64,000 bases of DNA from NCBI RefSeq assembly GCF_016808095.1, contig NC_068976.1:37035871-37099870 (forward strand), written 5' to 3'. Source of the DNA: Vigna angularis (Eukaryota; Streptophyta; Magnoliopsida; Fabales; Fabaceae). Position 1 is the stretch's first letter, and every line of letters begins with the position of its first letter. Below the pieces are notes generated by a model that was not told the DNA's origin, made no database searches, and was given only the letters and a program-made list of their open reading frames with translations. Position numbers and translations under genes: made by a program. Positions 8,837 through 21,325 of this stretch are shown in pieces.

Positions 8837-10066
8837 TGATGACAAATTTATGAACACCGAAAAACGGCGCCACAAACTTGTTTAACAATCGGCAAGTGTG
8901 ACCGAATCGTATCAAGTAATAAACTCGGTAAGACCAAGTATCGTTCTCCCAAAGGACTCACGGCCTAGTTAGTTATCTGATTTGTTGATTATTTAAGACT
9001 TGTGAACAAATTCTTGTGGTTTCAAATGCAAAAGACAATAAGTAAATATGTATGCATGAGTTTGATCAATGGCAAAAAGGAACACAAACACTGAATGAAT
9101 TATATGGATGAGTATGTTGTTGGGGTTATCAATTTCATCTTGTACACTCTCATATATTTTAGAAATTCATCAATCTTTTCATCAATGTTAATGCCACTCT
9201 CTAAATAACCTTGTCAAGAAGGCCTATCCTTAATTACGAGTTCATACAATTCCTAGCATTCCTAGTAATTAGTTCTGAAGTGCAGGAGCTTAAAGGCAAC
9301 CAATATGCTATTGGGAGAAATTCCCCGGATCTAGACTTCCCCGTACGTTCCCATATCGACAAAATCAATGATCATGACAATGAATGAGTTAAACAATGCA
9401 TGCTTTGAGCAAAGAGGAAAAACCTTAACAATTAATGAAAGAAAGCATGTATCTCAAATAAGATTTTTAAACACAAATTCCATATATGAGAGTTTCACAA
9501 GATTACATTGATCCCCCAACAACAATACAAGGTTTAGTTCACCATATTCATGGTGAATCTAGATGAACAATAATGAAAGAATGGAAGAGATAGAAAAACC
9601 CTAGAGAGAGAAGAGGAGAGTTGTCACCATCTCCCAATCTACCCCCAAGGGGTGAAAAATGTGTTTTTGCTTTCTCCCAGCCAAAGATACAAACCCTAGG
9701 AAAACCTAAAGCTTATATACTATTCGTAAAATACAGAAAACTAGGCCTAAGCCCAAAGTAGTGCTGCTCAGCGGTAAACTACCGCTCAGCGGTAAGTGCG
9801 CGAGCTCGATTCTTCCCCTCAGCGGCCATTTCACCCCTCAGCGAAGCTAACGTGGGTTTCTGATTCGGTTTCTGTTCTTCTTCACTTCTTTCACCAAATT
9901 CACCTTAAAACCTGCATAAAACACTGAAATCAAGCATAAACCTGTTCAGCTCTCTTATTTCTGAAAATATAACCAAAAACATGATTTCAAGCTAGTTTCT
10001 AAGTGTTAGAGGTTGCTTTTAGTATCAAATTTAAGCATGAAAATAACAGTTTTTCAACTGTTATCA
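8837..10066 (-). repeat. 5' LTR of element B
   Basis: Homologous to 3981-5266, with the same termini and with TATATAAG on minus at 9712-9719 as likely TATA box. The right end abuts the minisatellite with GTCCA, which matches the base run left of 3981. The CCGCTCAGCGG cluster (9765-9842) is shorter than in the partner LTR. Confidence 0.92.
9712..9719 (-). promoter_or_regulatory. TATA box of element B 5' LTR
   Basis: TATATAAG on minus, about 350 bp inside the LTR from its U3 start at 10066, conserved at the same place in every related LTR in the window (4855, 15146, 23375, 28286, 30494). Confidence 0.65.
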
Positions 10067-10088
10067 GTCCACTTCTTTCACTTCTTTC

Positions 10089-10129
<41 letters not shown>

Positions 10130-10643
10130 ATCTTCTTCTTCTTCTTCTTCTTCTTCTTCTTCTTCTTCTTCTTCTTCTGCTTCTAATTGTTCTCCTTCGT
10201 CACCTTCGTCAACTTCGTCCACTTAGTCCACTTCGTCAACTTAATCCACTTCGTAAACTTAGTCCACTTCGTCCAATTTGTCGACTTTGTCCACTTACTC
10301 CACTTCCTCCATTTCCTCCACTTCGTCCACATCTTCCACTTCGTTCACTTCGTCCATTTCGTCCACTTCGTCTACTTCGTCCACTTCGTTAACTTCGCCA
10401 ACTTCGTTAACTTCGCCAACTTTGTCCACTTCGTTCACTTCGTCCACTTCGACCACTTCCTCGAGTTCCTCTAGTTCCTCCACTTCGTGAACTTCGTCCA
10501 CTTGTGCCACTTCTTCCACTTCCTCCACTTCCTTGACTCCCTCCACTTCGTCTACTTTGTCCACTTCGTCCACTTCGTCCATTTCGTCCACTTCGTCAAC
10601 TTATTCCACTTCATCAACTTAGTCCACTTCGTCCACTTCCTCC

Positions 10644-10674
<31 letters not shown>

Positions 10675-11568
10675 TTGCTTCCCTTTCTTCTCCTTCGTCC
10701 ACTTAGTCCACTTCGTCCACTTCGTCCACTTCGTCAACTTAGTCCACTTCGTCCACTTTATCCACTTCGTCCATTTCTTCCACTTCGACTATTTCGTCAA
10801 CTTAATCCACTTCCTCCATTTCCTCCACTTCGTCAGCTTCTTCCATTTCGTTCACTTTGTCCACTTCGCCAAGTTCCCCGAGTTCCTCCAGTTCCTCCAC
10901 GTCGTCCACGTCGTCCACTTTCGTCCACTTCGTCCACTTCTACCATTTCCTCCACTTCCTCCACTTCCTTGACTCCCTCCACTTCCTCCACTTCGTCAAC
11001 TTATTCCACTTCATCAACTTAGTCCACTTCGTCAACTTCATTCACTTTGTCTACTTCGTCCACTTCGTCCACTTCGTCAACTTAGTCGACTTAGTCGACT
11101 TTGTCAACTTAATCCACTTCGTCAAATTTGTCCACTTCGTCCACTTCGTCAACTTCGTCAACTTCGCCAACTTCGCCCACTTCCTCGATTTCCTCCAGTT
11201 CCTCCACTTCGTCAACTTCGTCCACTTCTATCACTTCCTCCACTTCCTTGACTTCCTCCACTTCCTCCACTTCCTCCACTTCGTACACCTCGTTCACTTC
11301 ATCAACTTATTCCACTTCATCAACTTAGTCCAGTTCGTCAGCTTCGTCCACTTCATCGACTTCGTCCACTTCATCCACTTCTTCCACTTCTTCTTCTTCT
11401 TCTTCTTCTTCTTCCTGTTCTTCTTCGTCTTCTTCTTCTTGTTTTGCTTCCCCTTCTTTTCCTTCGTCTCCTTCTTCCACTTCCTCCACTTCGTCAACTT
11501 CGTCCACTTCGTCAACTTAGTCCACTTCGTGAACTTAGTCGACTTCGTCAACTTGGTCTACTTCGTCC

Positions 11569-11599
<31 letters not shown>

Positions 11600-11876
11600 C
11601 TTCTTCTTCTTCTTCTTCTTCTGCTGCTGCTCCTTCTGCTTGTCTTTCTTCTCCTTCCTCTCCTTCGTCCACTTCGTTCACTTTGTACACTTAGTCCACT
11701 TCAACACTTTGTCCACTTCGTCAACTTCGTCCACTTCTTCTTCTTCTTCTTCTTCATCATCTTCTTCTTCTTCTACTCCTCGTTCTTCTCCTTCGTCTCC
11801 TAACTAGACTTCGTCCACGTCGTCAACTTAGTCTACTTCGTCAACTTAGTCCACTTCGTCAACTTCGTCCACTTCG

Positions 11877-11918
11877 TCAACTTATTCCACTTTGTCAACT
11901 TCGTCCACTTCTTTCACT

Positions 11919-11925
<7 letters not shown>
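11877..11925. other. Array unit resembling the empty site of element B
   Basis: The array here reads through CAACTTATTCCACTTTGTC, AACTTCGTCCACTTC and TTTCACTTCTTC in one piece. The left flank of element B ends in the same series up to GTCCA (3980), and its right flank resumes at GTCCACTTCTTTCAC (10067). This paralogous unit therefore shows the pre-insertion arrangement and supports a single insertion with a 5-bp duplication. Confidence 0.65.
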
Positions 11926-11950
<25 letters not shown>

Positions 11951-12651
11951 TTCTTCTTCTTCATCTTCTTCTTCTTCTTCTTCTTCTTCTTCTTGTTCTT
12001 CTTCTTCTTCTTGTTGTTGTTGTTCTTCTTCTACTTCTTCTTCTTGTTCTTGTTCTTCTTCTTCTTCTTATTCTCCTTCTTCTCAATTCGTCACCTTCGT
12101 CCACTTCGTCCACTTAGTCCACTTCGTCAACTTAGTCCACTCCGTCAACTTAGTCAACTTTATCCACTTCGTCCATTTCTTCCACTTCCTCCACTTCGTC
12201 CACTTAATCCACTTCCTCCGTTCCCTCCACTTCGTCCACTTCTTCCTCTTCGTTCACATTGTCCACTTTGTCAACTTCGTCCACTTTGTCAACTTCGTCC
12301 ACTTCGTTCGCTTCGTCCACTTCGCCAACTTCCACGAGTTCCTCTAGTTCCTCCACTTCGTCAACTTTCGTCCACTACTACCATTTCCTCGAATTCCTCC
12401 ACTTACTTGACTCCCTCCACTTCGTCCACTTCGTCAAGTTATTCCACTTCGCAACTTTGTCCACTTCGTTAACTTCGTCCACTTTGTCCACTTCTTCTTC
12501 TTCTTTTTCTTCTGCTTCTTCTACTTCTTCTTTTTCTTCTTCTACTATTTCTTCTGCGTCTTCTTCTTCTCCTTCGCCTCTTTCGTCCACTTTGTCCACT
12601 TAGTCCACTTTGTCAACTTAGTCCACTTCGTCCACTTCTTCTACTTCTTCC

Positions 12652-12652
<1 letters not shown>

Positions 12653-12682
<30 letters not shown>

Positions 12683-12742
12683 CTTCTTCTTCTTCTTCTT
12701 CTTCTTCTTCTTCTTCTTCTTCTTCTTCTTCTTCTTCTTCTT
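12653..12742. repeat. Pure TTC (GAA) microsatellite, about 90 bp
   Basis: About 30 uninterrupted TTC triplets, the longest such run in the window. A pure GAA/TTC tract of this kind can form triplex DNA; that is known of the repeat type, not shown here. Confidence 0.9.
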
Positions 12743-13080
12743 CTGCTTCTGCTTCTCCTTCTTCTCCTTCGTCTTTTTCGTCAACTTTGTCCACTTAGTC
12801 TACTTTGTTAACTTAGTCCATTTCCTCCACTTTGTGCACTTCTTCCACTTCGTTCACTTCGTCCACTTTGTCTTCTTCGTCCACTTCATCAACTTCGCAA
12901 ACTTCGTCAATTGCGTCCACTTCGTTCACTTCATCCATTTCGCCTACTTCCTCGAGTTCCACCAATTCCTCTAGTTCCTCCACTTCGTCCACTTCGTCAA
13001 CTTCGTCCACTTCGTCCATTTCGTCCACTTCCTCCACTTCTACCACTTCCTCCACTTCTTTAATTCCCTTCACTTCGTCC

Positions 13081-13111
<31 letters not shown>

Positions 13112-13122
13112 CTTCTTCGTCT

Positions 13123-13154
<32 letters not shown>

Positions 13155-14350
13155 TTCTTATTCTTCTTCTTCTTCTTCTTCATCTTCTTCTGCTTCCCCT
13201 TCCTCTCCTTCGTCTCCTTCCTCCACTTCGTCAACTTAGTCCACTTCGTCAACTTAGTCCACTTCGTCAACTTAGTCCAGTTTGTCAACCTCGTCCACTT
13301 CGTAAACTTATTCCACTTCGTCAACTTAGTCCACTTCTTCAACTTCGTCCACTTCTTCTTCTTCTTCTTCTTCTTCTCCTTCTTCATCTTATTTTGCTTC
13401 CCCTTCTTCCCCTTCGTCTCCTTCCTCCACTTCGGTCACTTCGTCAACTTAGTCCATTTCGTCAACAACGTCCACTTCTTCTTCGTCTTCTACCTCTTCA
13501 TGTTCTTCTTCTTCTTCATCATCATCTTCTTTTGCTTCCCCTTCTTCTCCTTGGTCTCCTTCCTCCACTTCTTCAACTTAGTCCCCTTCGTCCACTTCGT
13601 CAACTTCATCCACTTCGTCCACTTCGTCAACTTATTCCACTTCGTCAACTTAGTCCACTTCGTAACCTTCGTCAACTTTGTCCATTCGTCCACTTCATCA
13701 ACTTACTCCACTTCGTCAACTTAGTCTACTTCGTCAACTTAGTCCACTTCGTCAACTTAGTCCACTTCGTCAACTTCGTCCAGTTTGTCACCTTATTCCA
13801 CTTCGTCAACTTAGTCCAACTCGTCAACTTAATCCACTTTGTCCACTTCTTGCACTTATTATTCTTCTTCTTCATCTTCTTCTGCTTCCCCTTCTTCTCC
13901 TTCGTCTCCTTCCTCCACTTCGTCCACTTCGTCAACTTAGTCCACTTCTTCAACTTAGTCCATTTCGTCAACTTCGTCCACTTGTTCCACTTCTTCTTCG
14001 TGTTCTTCTTCTCTTCTTCTTCTTCATCTTCTTCTTATTCATCTTCTTCTGCTTCCCCTTCTTCTCCTTCGTCTCCTTCCTCCACTTCGTCCACTTTGTC
14101 AACTTGGTCCACTTCGTCAACTTCGTCCACTTCGTCAACTTATTCCACTTCGTCAACTTAGTCCACTTCATCAACTTCGTCCACTTCGTCAACTTCTTCC
14201 ACTTCTTCTTCTTCTTCTTATTCTTCTTCTTGCCCTTCTTCTCCTTCGTCTCCTTCGTCCACTTCGTCCACTTCGTCAACTTAGTCCACTTCGTCAACTT
14301 AGTGAACTTAGTCCACTTCGTCCACTTCGTCCACTACGTCCACTTCGTCC

Positions 14351-14381
<31 letters not shown>

Positions 14382-14513
14382 CTGCTTCTCCTTCTTCTCC
14401 TTCGTCTCTTTCTTCTCCTTCGTCCACTTCGTCAAATTAGGCAACTTCGTCCACTTTGTCCACTTCGTCCATTTATTCCACTTCATCCCCTTCTTCCACT
14501 TCTTCTTGTTCTT

Positions 14514-14544
<31 letters not shown>

Positions 14545-14785
14545 TTCTTCTTTTTCTTCTTCCTCTTCTCCATCTTCTCCTTCTTCTCCTTCATCCACTT
14601 CGTCCACTTCCTCCACTTCGTCAACTTCGTCCACTTCGTCCCTTTCGTCCACTTCGTCAACGTCTTGCACTTCCTCCACTTCCTTAACATGTCCACTTTG
14701 TCAACTTCGTCCACTTCCTCTACTTACTCAACTTCGTCCACTTCCTCCACTTCGTCAACTTCATCCACTTCGTCCACTTTGTCCA

Positions 14786-15953
14786 TGATAACAGTTGAAA
14801 AACTGTTATTTTTATGCTTAAAATTGATATCAATTTCAACCTTTATGACTAGAAACTAGCTTGGAATCATGCATTTGCTTATGTTTTTTGAAATAAGAGA
14901 GCTGAACAAGTTTTATGCTTGAGTTCCTTGGTTTTGCAGGTTTTTGAGATGAATTTGATGAAAGAAGAGAAGTAGGAAAGAGATGGAATCAGAAAAGGAC
15001 ACAAAAAGTGCACAAGAAGAGAAAAACCAAGTATCGCTCAGCTGAGGGGTGGAATAGAGGACACGCACTCACCGCTGAGCGGTATTTTACCGCTGAGTGG
15101 CATTCTGTTGGGATTGGGCTCACTTTCCTGTAATTTTTAGAATACTATATAAGCAGAAACACACTCTTTCACCCCTTGGAGGAGGATTTTGGATGCTTTC
15201 TCACTTTCTAGGGTTTTATCTTTTCACTCTTTCATTGTATTTCATATAGTTTCAGCATGAATATGGTGAACTAAACATTTATTGTTGTTGTGGAATCAAT
15301 GTAATCCTTTTGAAATTCTCATGTATGGAATTTGTTCTTCAAAATCTTCTTTAAGATACATGCTTTCTTTCATTAATTGTTAGGGTTTTTCCTCTTTGTC
15401 GATATGGACACATACAGGGAAATCTAGATCTGGGGAATCTCTCCCAATAGTAGTATAAACCTAGACATAGGAGTATGATGGTTGGTTGCCTTTAAGATTT
15501 TGTTCACTATAATGCACGATTAATTGCTAGGGAGACAAGACATTGTAAACTAGTGATTATGATTAGGCTTTCTTCGCTAAGACATCGGGTTTAAGGTAAT
15601 TTAGAAAGTGGCATTAACAATTAATGAAGAAAGATGAATTCGTGAATACATGAGAGTAGATAAGGATGAAATTGATAAACCCCAACAACATATATTTCAA
15701 TTCACGTGTTTTGTTTCTTCTTACCATTGATCAATCCATGCATACATATTTACTTTTGAGTATTTGCATCTTAATCAATCGGTTTTACAAGTCTTAGCTA
15801 ATCAATAAACCACATAACTGTCTAGGCCGTGAGTCCTTTGGGAGAACGATACTTGGTCTTACCAGGTTTATTACTTGATACGATTCGGTTAGACTTGCTG
15901 AGGGTCTAACAAGTTCTTGACTCCGTTTTCGGGGATTAAAGATTTGTTCATCA
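14786..15953 (+). repeat. 5' LTR of element A
   Basis: Starts TGATAACAGTTGAAAAACTG directly after minisatellite GTCCA and ends TTTGTTCATCA before the PBS. TG/CA ends; 1,168 bp. It contains TATATAAG at 15146-15153 and three CCGCTGAGCGG-like motifs at 15030-15108. Confidence 0.92.
15146..15153 (+). promoter_or_regulatory. TATA box of element A
   Basis: TATATAAG 360 bp into the LTR, at the same place as in the minus-strand relatives. Confidence 0.65.
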
Positions 15954-15959
15954 AGTTTT

Positions 15960-15977
15960 TGGTGCCGCTGCCGGGGA
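15960..15977 (+). promoter_or_regulatory. PBS of element A (tRNA-Asp type)
   Basis: TGGTGCCGCTGCCGGGGA, two mismatches to the complement of the tRNA-Asp 3' end, six bases after the LTR end. The leader that follows (15978-16176) is T-rich and ends in a conserved TTTTTGTGCTAACAAA word just before gag. Confidence 0.85.
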
Positions 15978-16176
15978 TTCGTGGTTAAACTATTCTATTT
16001 GTGTGATTATTGATTAACTTTGACTTAATTTTTATCTTTTAATCTTTTTATTTATCTTTTTATCTTTTTGTTTATTTTTATCTTTTATTTTTTTTTTTTT
16101 TTGATTTTATTTGTTTTATTTTTCTTTTTTATCTTTTTGTGCTAACAAATTTTTCTAGGGTTTTGTTTTCTTATGT

Positions 16177-17510
16177 ATGCAGGAAGCAATTCGCACTAGA
16201 AGCAAGAAAAATTCAGAACCACTTCCTGAAGGCTTGGACGAGAGTAGACGGAGGAGAAGAATCCGTACACCTAGAGAAATTTTCCCTCCTCTAGAAACAC
16301 TCTTACAACCTTCCCCACAAAGGTCTAACCAAAGCACTGAAAATATGGTAGAGGAGAATAATGGTAGACGAACTCTTGTAGATTACACTATTGTGGTTGG
16401 CCCTCAACATTTTAATAGTATAGCAAGGCCGAGGGTGAATGCTGCAAACATGGAGGTGAAACCAACATTGATACAACTAGGAAAGAGTAATCAATTCAAT
16501 GGGCTATCACATGAAAGTCCATTTGAGCATCTCACTACTTTTAATGAAATTTGTAACACCGTGAAGATAAATGGGGTGCCGAATGAAGCAATCAAGCTTA
16601 GCTTGTTTCCTTTCTCATTGGGAGGCAATGCTAAGTTATGGTTAAGTTTTTAAACAAATACTTCCCACAATCTAAAGTCAATAAAGGGAAGCAAGAGATA
16701 TCTTCTTTCAGACAAGGCATGGAAGAGACATTAGGTCCAGCATGGGATCGTTATAAAAGTTTGTTGAGAAAAACTCCCACGCATGGCTTTGATGAAGCAG
16801 CAGTAGTCTTACTTTTCGTTAGAGGTCTTGGTTCACAAACCAAGTTGATGCTAGATGCCTCAGCAAGAGGTAATATTAAATGTAAGACTCTAGAGGAAGC
16901 AACCAAATTGATAGAGAACATGACTACTAATGACAATGAGTTGCACAGTGAAAGATGAACTCCTATTCAACAAAAAGGGATTTTACAATTGCAATCAAAT
17001 GATACCTTGCTCGCTCAGAACAAAATCATTATTCAGCAATTGGAAGAGCTAACAAAGAAGCTTTCCCTCTTACCTCAAGAAATAAATAATATTTCAATGG
17101 CTCAAAGGCAGAAGAAATAGTGGCAACCACAATCTACTCCATATGCAAAAACCACAAATTTGGAGGATGTCTTCCAGCAATTCATGAAAACGAGCACATC
17201 TTATTGTAAAAATGTAGAAGTTGCATTCAACAATATGAAGATGAATCTTAGGCGAGTAGTTAACAAGATAGAAGGCTGTGAAAAGAAGGCAACGAGTACT
17301 TTGAGGGAAGAGTGTAAAACCATTGTAACAAGAAGCGGTAAAGTGTTAGAGGAGAGAATAATAGAGAGAAAAGAATGAGAAAATGAGAGTGTAAAAGACA
17401 CACTTGAGTGGAAAGATGAGGTTGAGAAAGAAAAAAAGAGAGAGGAGGAGTATGAGAGAAAAAAAGAAAAAGAGTTAGAAAAGACACTTCCTTATCCAAA
17501 GATTTATTCA
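16177..17510 (+). pseudogene. gag of element A
   Basis: Gag polyprotein of an Athila-like element, which would form the capsid and bind RNA. It starts MQEAIRTRSKK at 16177 with an Arg-rich N-terminus and continues to the capsid domain (FNGLSHESPFEHL about 16496-16534, PFSLGGNAKLWL about 16612-16645). A deletion of about 50 bp at 16645, judged against element E, shifts the frame. The second capsid half continues from 16638 (KQEISSFRQGMEETLG) to a stop at 16956. Further stops are at 17118 and 17376, and a Lys/Glu-rich linker leads into pol. No intact zinc knuckle is visible. Confidence 0.8.
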
Positions 17511-17543
17511 AGGAAGGAGAAAGAAAAACAGTTTGAAAGGTTC

Positions 17544-20500
17544 ATGGAGATGTTTAAAAAACTTGAGATTACTATTCCTTTCTCTGAAGCACTGCAACAG
17601 ATGCCATCCTATGCAAAAAAATTTAAGGAACTCCTTATAAAGAAAAGAAAATACATTGAGAAGGAGACCATTGAAGTGCAAGGTAATTGCAGTGCAATCA
17701 TACAACAATTGCCTCCTAAGTTTAAAGATCCAGGGAGCTTCACTATTCCATGCACCATAGGAGAGTTGGAAGTTAGAAGGGCGCTGATTGATTTGGGAGC
17801 TAGTATCAATTTGATGCCGCTTTCTGTGTTTAAAAGAATTGAAAGCTTAGAACTCAAACCCACTAGAATGGCACTTCAATTGGCGGACACGTCTCTTAAA
17901 TATCCGTATGGGGTAGTTGAAGATGTGCTGGTAAGGGTTGACAAAAAAAATTTTCCAGTGGATTTTGTTATAATGGAGATGGAGGAAAATGGAGATGTGC
18001 CTCTCATTCTTGGGAGACCATTTATGAAGACTGCCAGATTTCTAATTGATGTGGAGAATGGTAAGCTTAAATTGAGAGTTCAAGATGAAGAAGTGAATTT
18101 TGATGTATTCAAAGCCATGACACATCTGAAAGATGATAAAGCATGTTTTCAACTTGATGTACTTGATGAATTTTGTATGATGCAAGAAAGGATGGTACGT
18201 TATTCTTCTCCACTAGAGAAAAATCTTATTGATACTTGTGAAGAATTAAATGAAGAAGAGAAATTGATAGATGAATGTATGACGGACTTGGAAACATTGA
18301 AGGAGATTCTAGTGGAAGATGCTACATTTGAGACGCTTGATACCAAAGAAGAAGTCAAAGCAAAAAAGTTAGAATTAAAAATGTTACCATCACACTTAAA
18401 ATATGTTTTTCTAGACGAAGACAGAACAAAACTAGTCATCATCAGCAATTCTTTGCTTCCTGAAGAAGAAGGAAAGTTGGTAGAAATATTGAAAGCCAAC
18501 AAAGCAGCTATTAGGTGGTCCACCTCAGATCTTAAAGGTATAAGTCCAACTTATTGCACGCATAGGATCTTTATGGAAGATGAATATAGGCCGAGTGCTC
18601 AACCATAGAGAAGGCTAAATCCTGTCATGAAGGAGGTGGTTAGAAAAGAAGTATTGAAGCTCTTGGAAGTTGGCATTATTTATCCAATCTCTGACAATGA
18701 ATGGGTAAGTCCAGTGCAGGTAGTTCCAAAGAAAGGTGGGATGAAAGTAATCCAAAATGAGAAGAATGAGCTTATTCCTACTCGGACTGTTACTGGATGG
18801 AGAATGTGCATTGATTACAGGAAATTGAATAAAGCCACCGGGAAAGATCATTTTCCCCTTCCTTTCATGGACCAGATGCTGGAAAGATTGGCAAGTCAGG
18901 CTTTTTATTGTTTTCTGGATGGATACTCTGGATATAATCAAATTGTGGTAGATCCAAAAGACCAAGAGAAGTCGACCTTCACATGTCCTTTTGGTGTCTT
19001 TGCCTATAGAAAGATGCCATTTGGATTATGTAATGCCCCAACTACATTCTAAAGGTGTATGCAGGAAATTTTTTCAGATGTTAGAGAAATGCATTGAAGT
19101 CTTCATGGATGATTTCTCAGTTTTTGAAGACTCCTTCCAAAGGTGCTTGGTGAATCTAGATACTGTCCTCAAAAGATGTGTTCAGACGAATTTGGTACTT
19201 AATTGAAAAAAATGTCATTTTATGATAACAGAAGGAATTGTGTTAGGGCATAAGATTTCTGCTAAGGGGATTGAAGTAGATAAAGCAAAAGTAGAGGTTA
19301 TTGAGAAACTTCCTCCACCAACAAATTTGAAGGGAATCAGAAGCTTCTTAGGCCACGTAGGATTCTATAGAAGATTTAATAAAGACTTCTCAAAAATTGC
19401 AAAGCCATTGAGTAATCTGCTGGTTAAAGATGTACCTTTTGTGATGAATGATGAATGTTTGAAAGCTTTTGACATATTGAAAAGCAAATTGATTTCGGCT
19501 CTAGTGATTGTAGCTCCAGATTGGAATCAGAATTTTGAACTAATGTGTGATGCTAGTGATTATGCAATAGGAGTAGTCCTAGGTTAGAGAAAAGAGAAGG
19601 TATTTCACACCATCTATTATGCTAGCAAAGTGTTGAATGATGCCAGTTGAATTATGCTACTACTGAAAACGAGTTTCTAGCTATAGTTTATGCTCTGGAG
19701 AAATTTAGACCTTATCTCATTGGGTCTAAGGTGATTATCTACACAGACCATGCAGCCATAAAATATTTGTTGACAAAGCCAGATTCTAAGCCACGACTGA
19801 TTAGATGGGTACTGCTATTGCAAGAGTTTGATGTAGAGATCCGTGATAAGAAGGGGAGTGAGAATTTGATTGCTGATCATTTATCTCGGTTAATTAATAC
19901 TGAGGTTACTAGCAAGGAAGCAGAAATCTGGGAATCTTTTTCGGATGAAACACTCATGTATATTCAAAAGAGGCCGTGGTTTGCTGATATAGCCAATTTT
20001 AAAGCTGCAAGAGTAATTCTAGAAGATCTTAATTGGCAACAAAGAAAGAAATTTTTGCATGATGCCAAACAATTTATCTAGGATGACCCTTATTTATTAA
20101 AAATTGGAGCAAATAATCTTTTGAGGCGATGTGTGACAAATGAAGAAGCTGAAGGAATTCTCTGGCATTGTCATGACTCACCCTATGGAGGCCATTTCAA
20201 TGGAGAAAGAACAACAACAAAAGTTCTCCAGTCAGGTTTTTATTGGCCTACGTTATTTAAAGATGCTCATAATCATGCCAAGAATTGTGACAGGTGTCAA
20301 AGAACTGAAACTATTTCAAGATGTCATGAGATGCCATTACTGGGCATTTTAGAGGTTGAAATCTTTGATTGCTGGGGCATTGATTTTGTAGGACCATTTC
20401 CACCATCTTTCAACAATGAATACATTTTGGTGGTAGTGGACTATGTGAGCAAATGGGTAGAAGCATTGGCGTGTCCTAACAATGATGCAAGCACGGTGAT

Positions 20501-21269
20501 TAAATTTCTAAAGAGGCAAATCTTTTCACGCTTTGGAACTCCTAGAATACTTATTAGTGATGAAGGATCTCATTTTTGCAATTATCAGCTAGCCAAGGTA
20601 CTCAAACATTATGGCGTGAGACATAAGGTAGCTGCACCTTATCATCCACAGACTAATGGGCAAGCTGAAGTGTCTAACAGAGAAATCAAGCCGATCTTGG
20701 AGAAAACAATTGCTACGTCAAGAAAGGGCTGGTCATAGAAACTTGATGATGCTCTCTGGGCATACAGGACTGCAATGAAGACATCTATGGGTTTATCACC
20801 TTATTAGTTAGTCTATGGGAAAGCATGTCATTTACCAGTGGAGACGGAGCACAAAGCTTTATGGGCACTTAAATTTTTTAATTTTGATCCTTTTGAAACT
20901 CAAAATAAGCGGAGAAGGCAGATGTTGGAGCTTGAAGATATGCAGTTGCATGCATATGATTCATCTAGAAGCTACAAAGAAAAGGTAAAATTCTATCATG
21001 ACAGGAAGTTGATAAAGAAGATTTTTAATCCACGGCAGCAGGTGTTATTGTTCAATTCAAGATTGAAGTTGTTTCCTGGAAAGTTGAAGTCAAAATGGTC
21101 CGGGCCATTCATAGTAAAGAGTGTACGTCCACATGGAGCAATAGAATTAGTTGATCCAGCTGGTAGTGATCAATAGAGAAGCTGGGTGGTGAATGGTCAA
21201 CGTCTCAAGCATTATTTAGGAGGAGAAGTAGAGCAATTGACCACAGTGATGCAATTGGCTTATCCTTGA
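17544..21269 (+). pseudogene. pol of element A: PR, RT, RNase H, INT
   Basis: Protease with the Athila-type DLGAS active site near 17793 and LILGRPFM near 18003. Reverse transcriptase at about 18627-19210, with the MDDFSV catalytic box near 19107. RNase H with MCDASDY near 19543 and YTDHAA near 19740. Integrase with H-X-H/C-X2-C (CDRCQR near 20288), the ISDEG aspartate near 20550 and NGQAEVSN glutamate near 20660. Stops fall at 18606, 19050, 19204, 19585, 20079, 20736, 20802 and 21174. There are frame shifts near 19075 and 19640. Most stops are CAG, CAA or TGG changed to a stop, as expected from decay of methylated cytosine. The order RNase H before INT places it in Ty3/gypsy. Confidence 0.88.
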
Positions 21270-21309
21270 ACTGTTTCGGGTCAGGCTCGTGACGTTAAAC
21301 AAGCACTAC

Positions 21310-21325
21310 CTGGGAGGCAACCCAG
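21310..21325 (+). other. GGGAGGCAACCC hairpin motif, element A
   Basis: CTGGGAGGCAACCCAG, about 40 bp after the end of pol, preceded by GTGACGTTAAACAAGCAC. Only one copy is present in A and there is no four-hairpin block, unlike B, C and H. Confidence 0.8.

Larger units (their letters stand above)
3981..10066 (-). mobile_element. Element B: gag-only Athila-like LTR retrotransposon
   Basis: Two LTRs in the same minus orientation (3981-5266 and 8837-10066) enclose a PBS, a T-rich leader, a broken gag and a long 3' region. No protease, reverse transcriptase or integrase reading frame is present. The outer ends are flanked by GTCCA at 3976-3980 and GTCCA at 10067-10071, a 5-bp target duplication in the minisatellite. 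The family is related to elements A and E, which do carry pol. The LTR plus gag, no pol layout matches what the plant literature calls TR-GAG non-autonomous elements. An odd feature is a 302-bp piece of minisatellite just inside the 3' LTR, where the polypurine tract should be. Confidence 0.85.
10067..14785. repeat. Minisatellite array 2 with long TTC tracts
   Basis: Same 9-bp family as array 1, including the same marker words (TTGTGCCACTTC near 10500 matches 33 and 1347). TTC tracts are longer here: 10090-10177, 11570-11625, 11925-12000, 12653-12742 and 13080-13185. It is bounded on the left by the U3 end of the 5' LTR of element B and on the right by the U3 end of the 5' LTR of element A, so two elements point away from each other with the array between. 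All long frames here are repeat artefacts. Confidence 0.95.
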
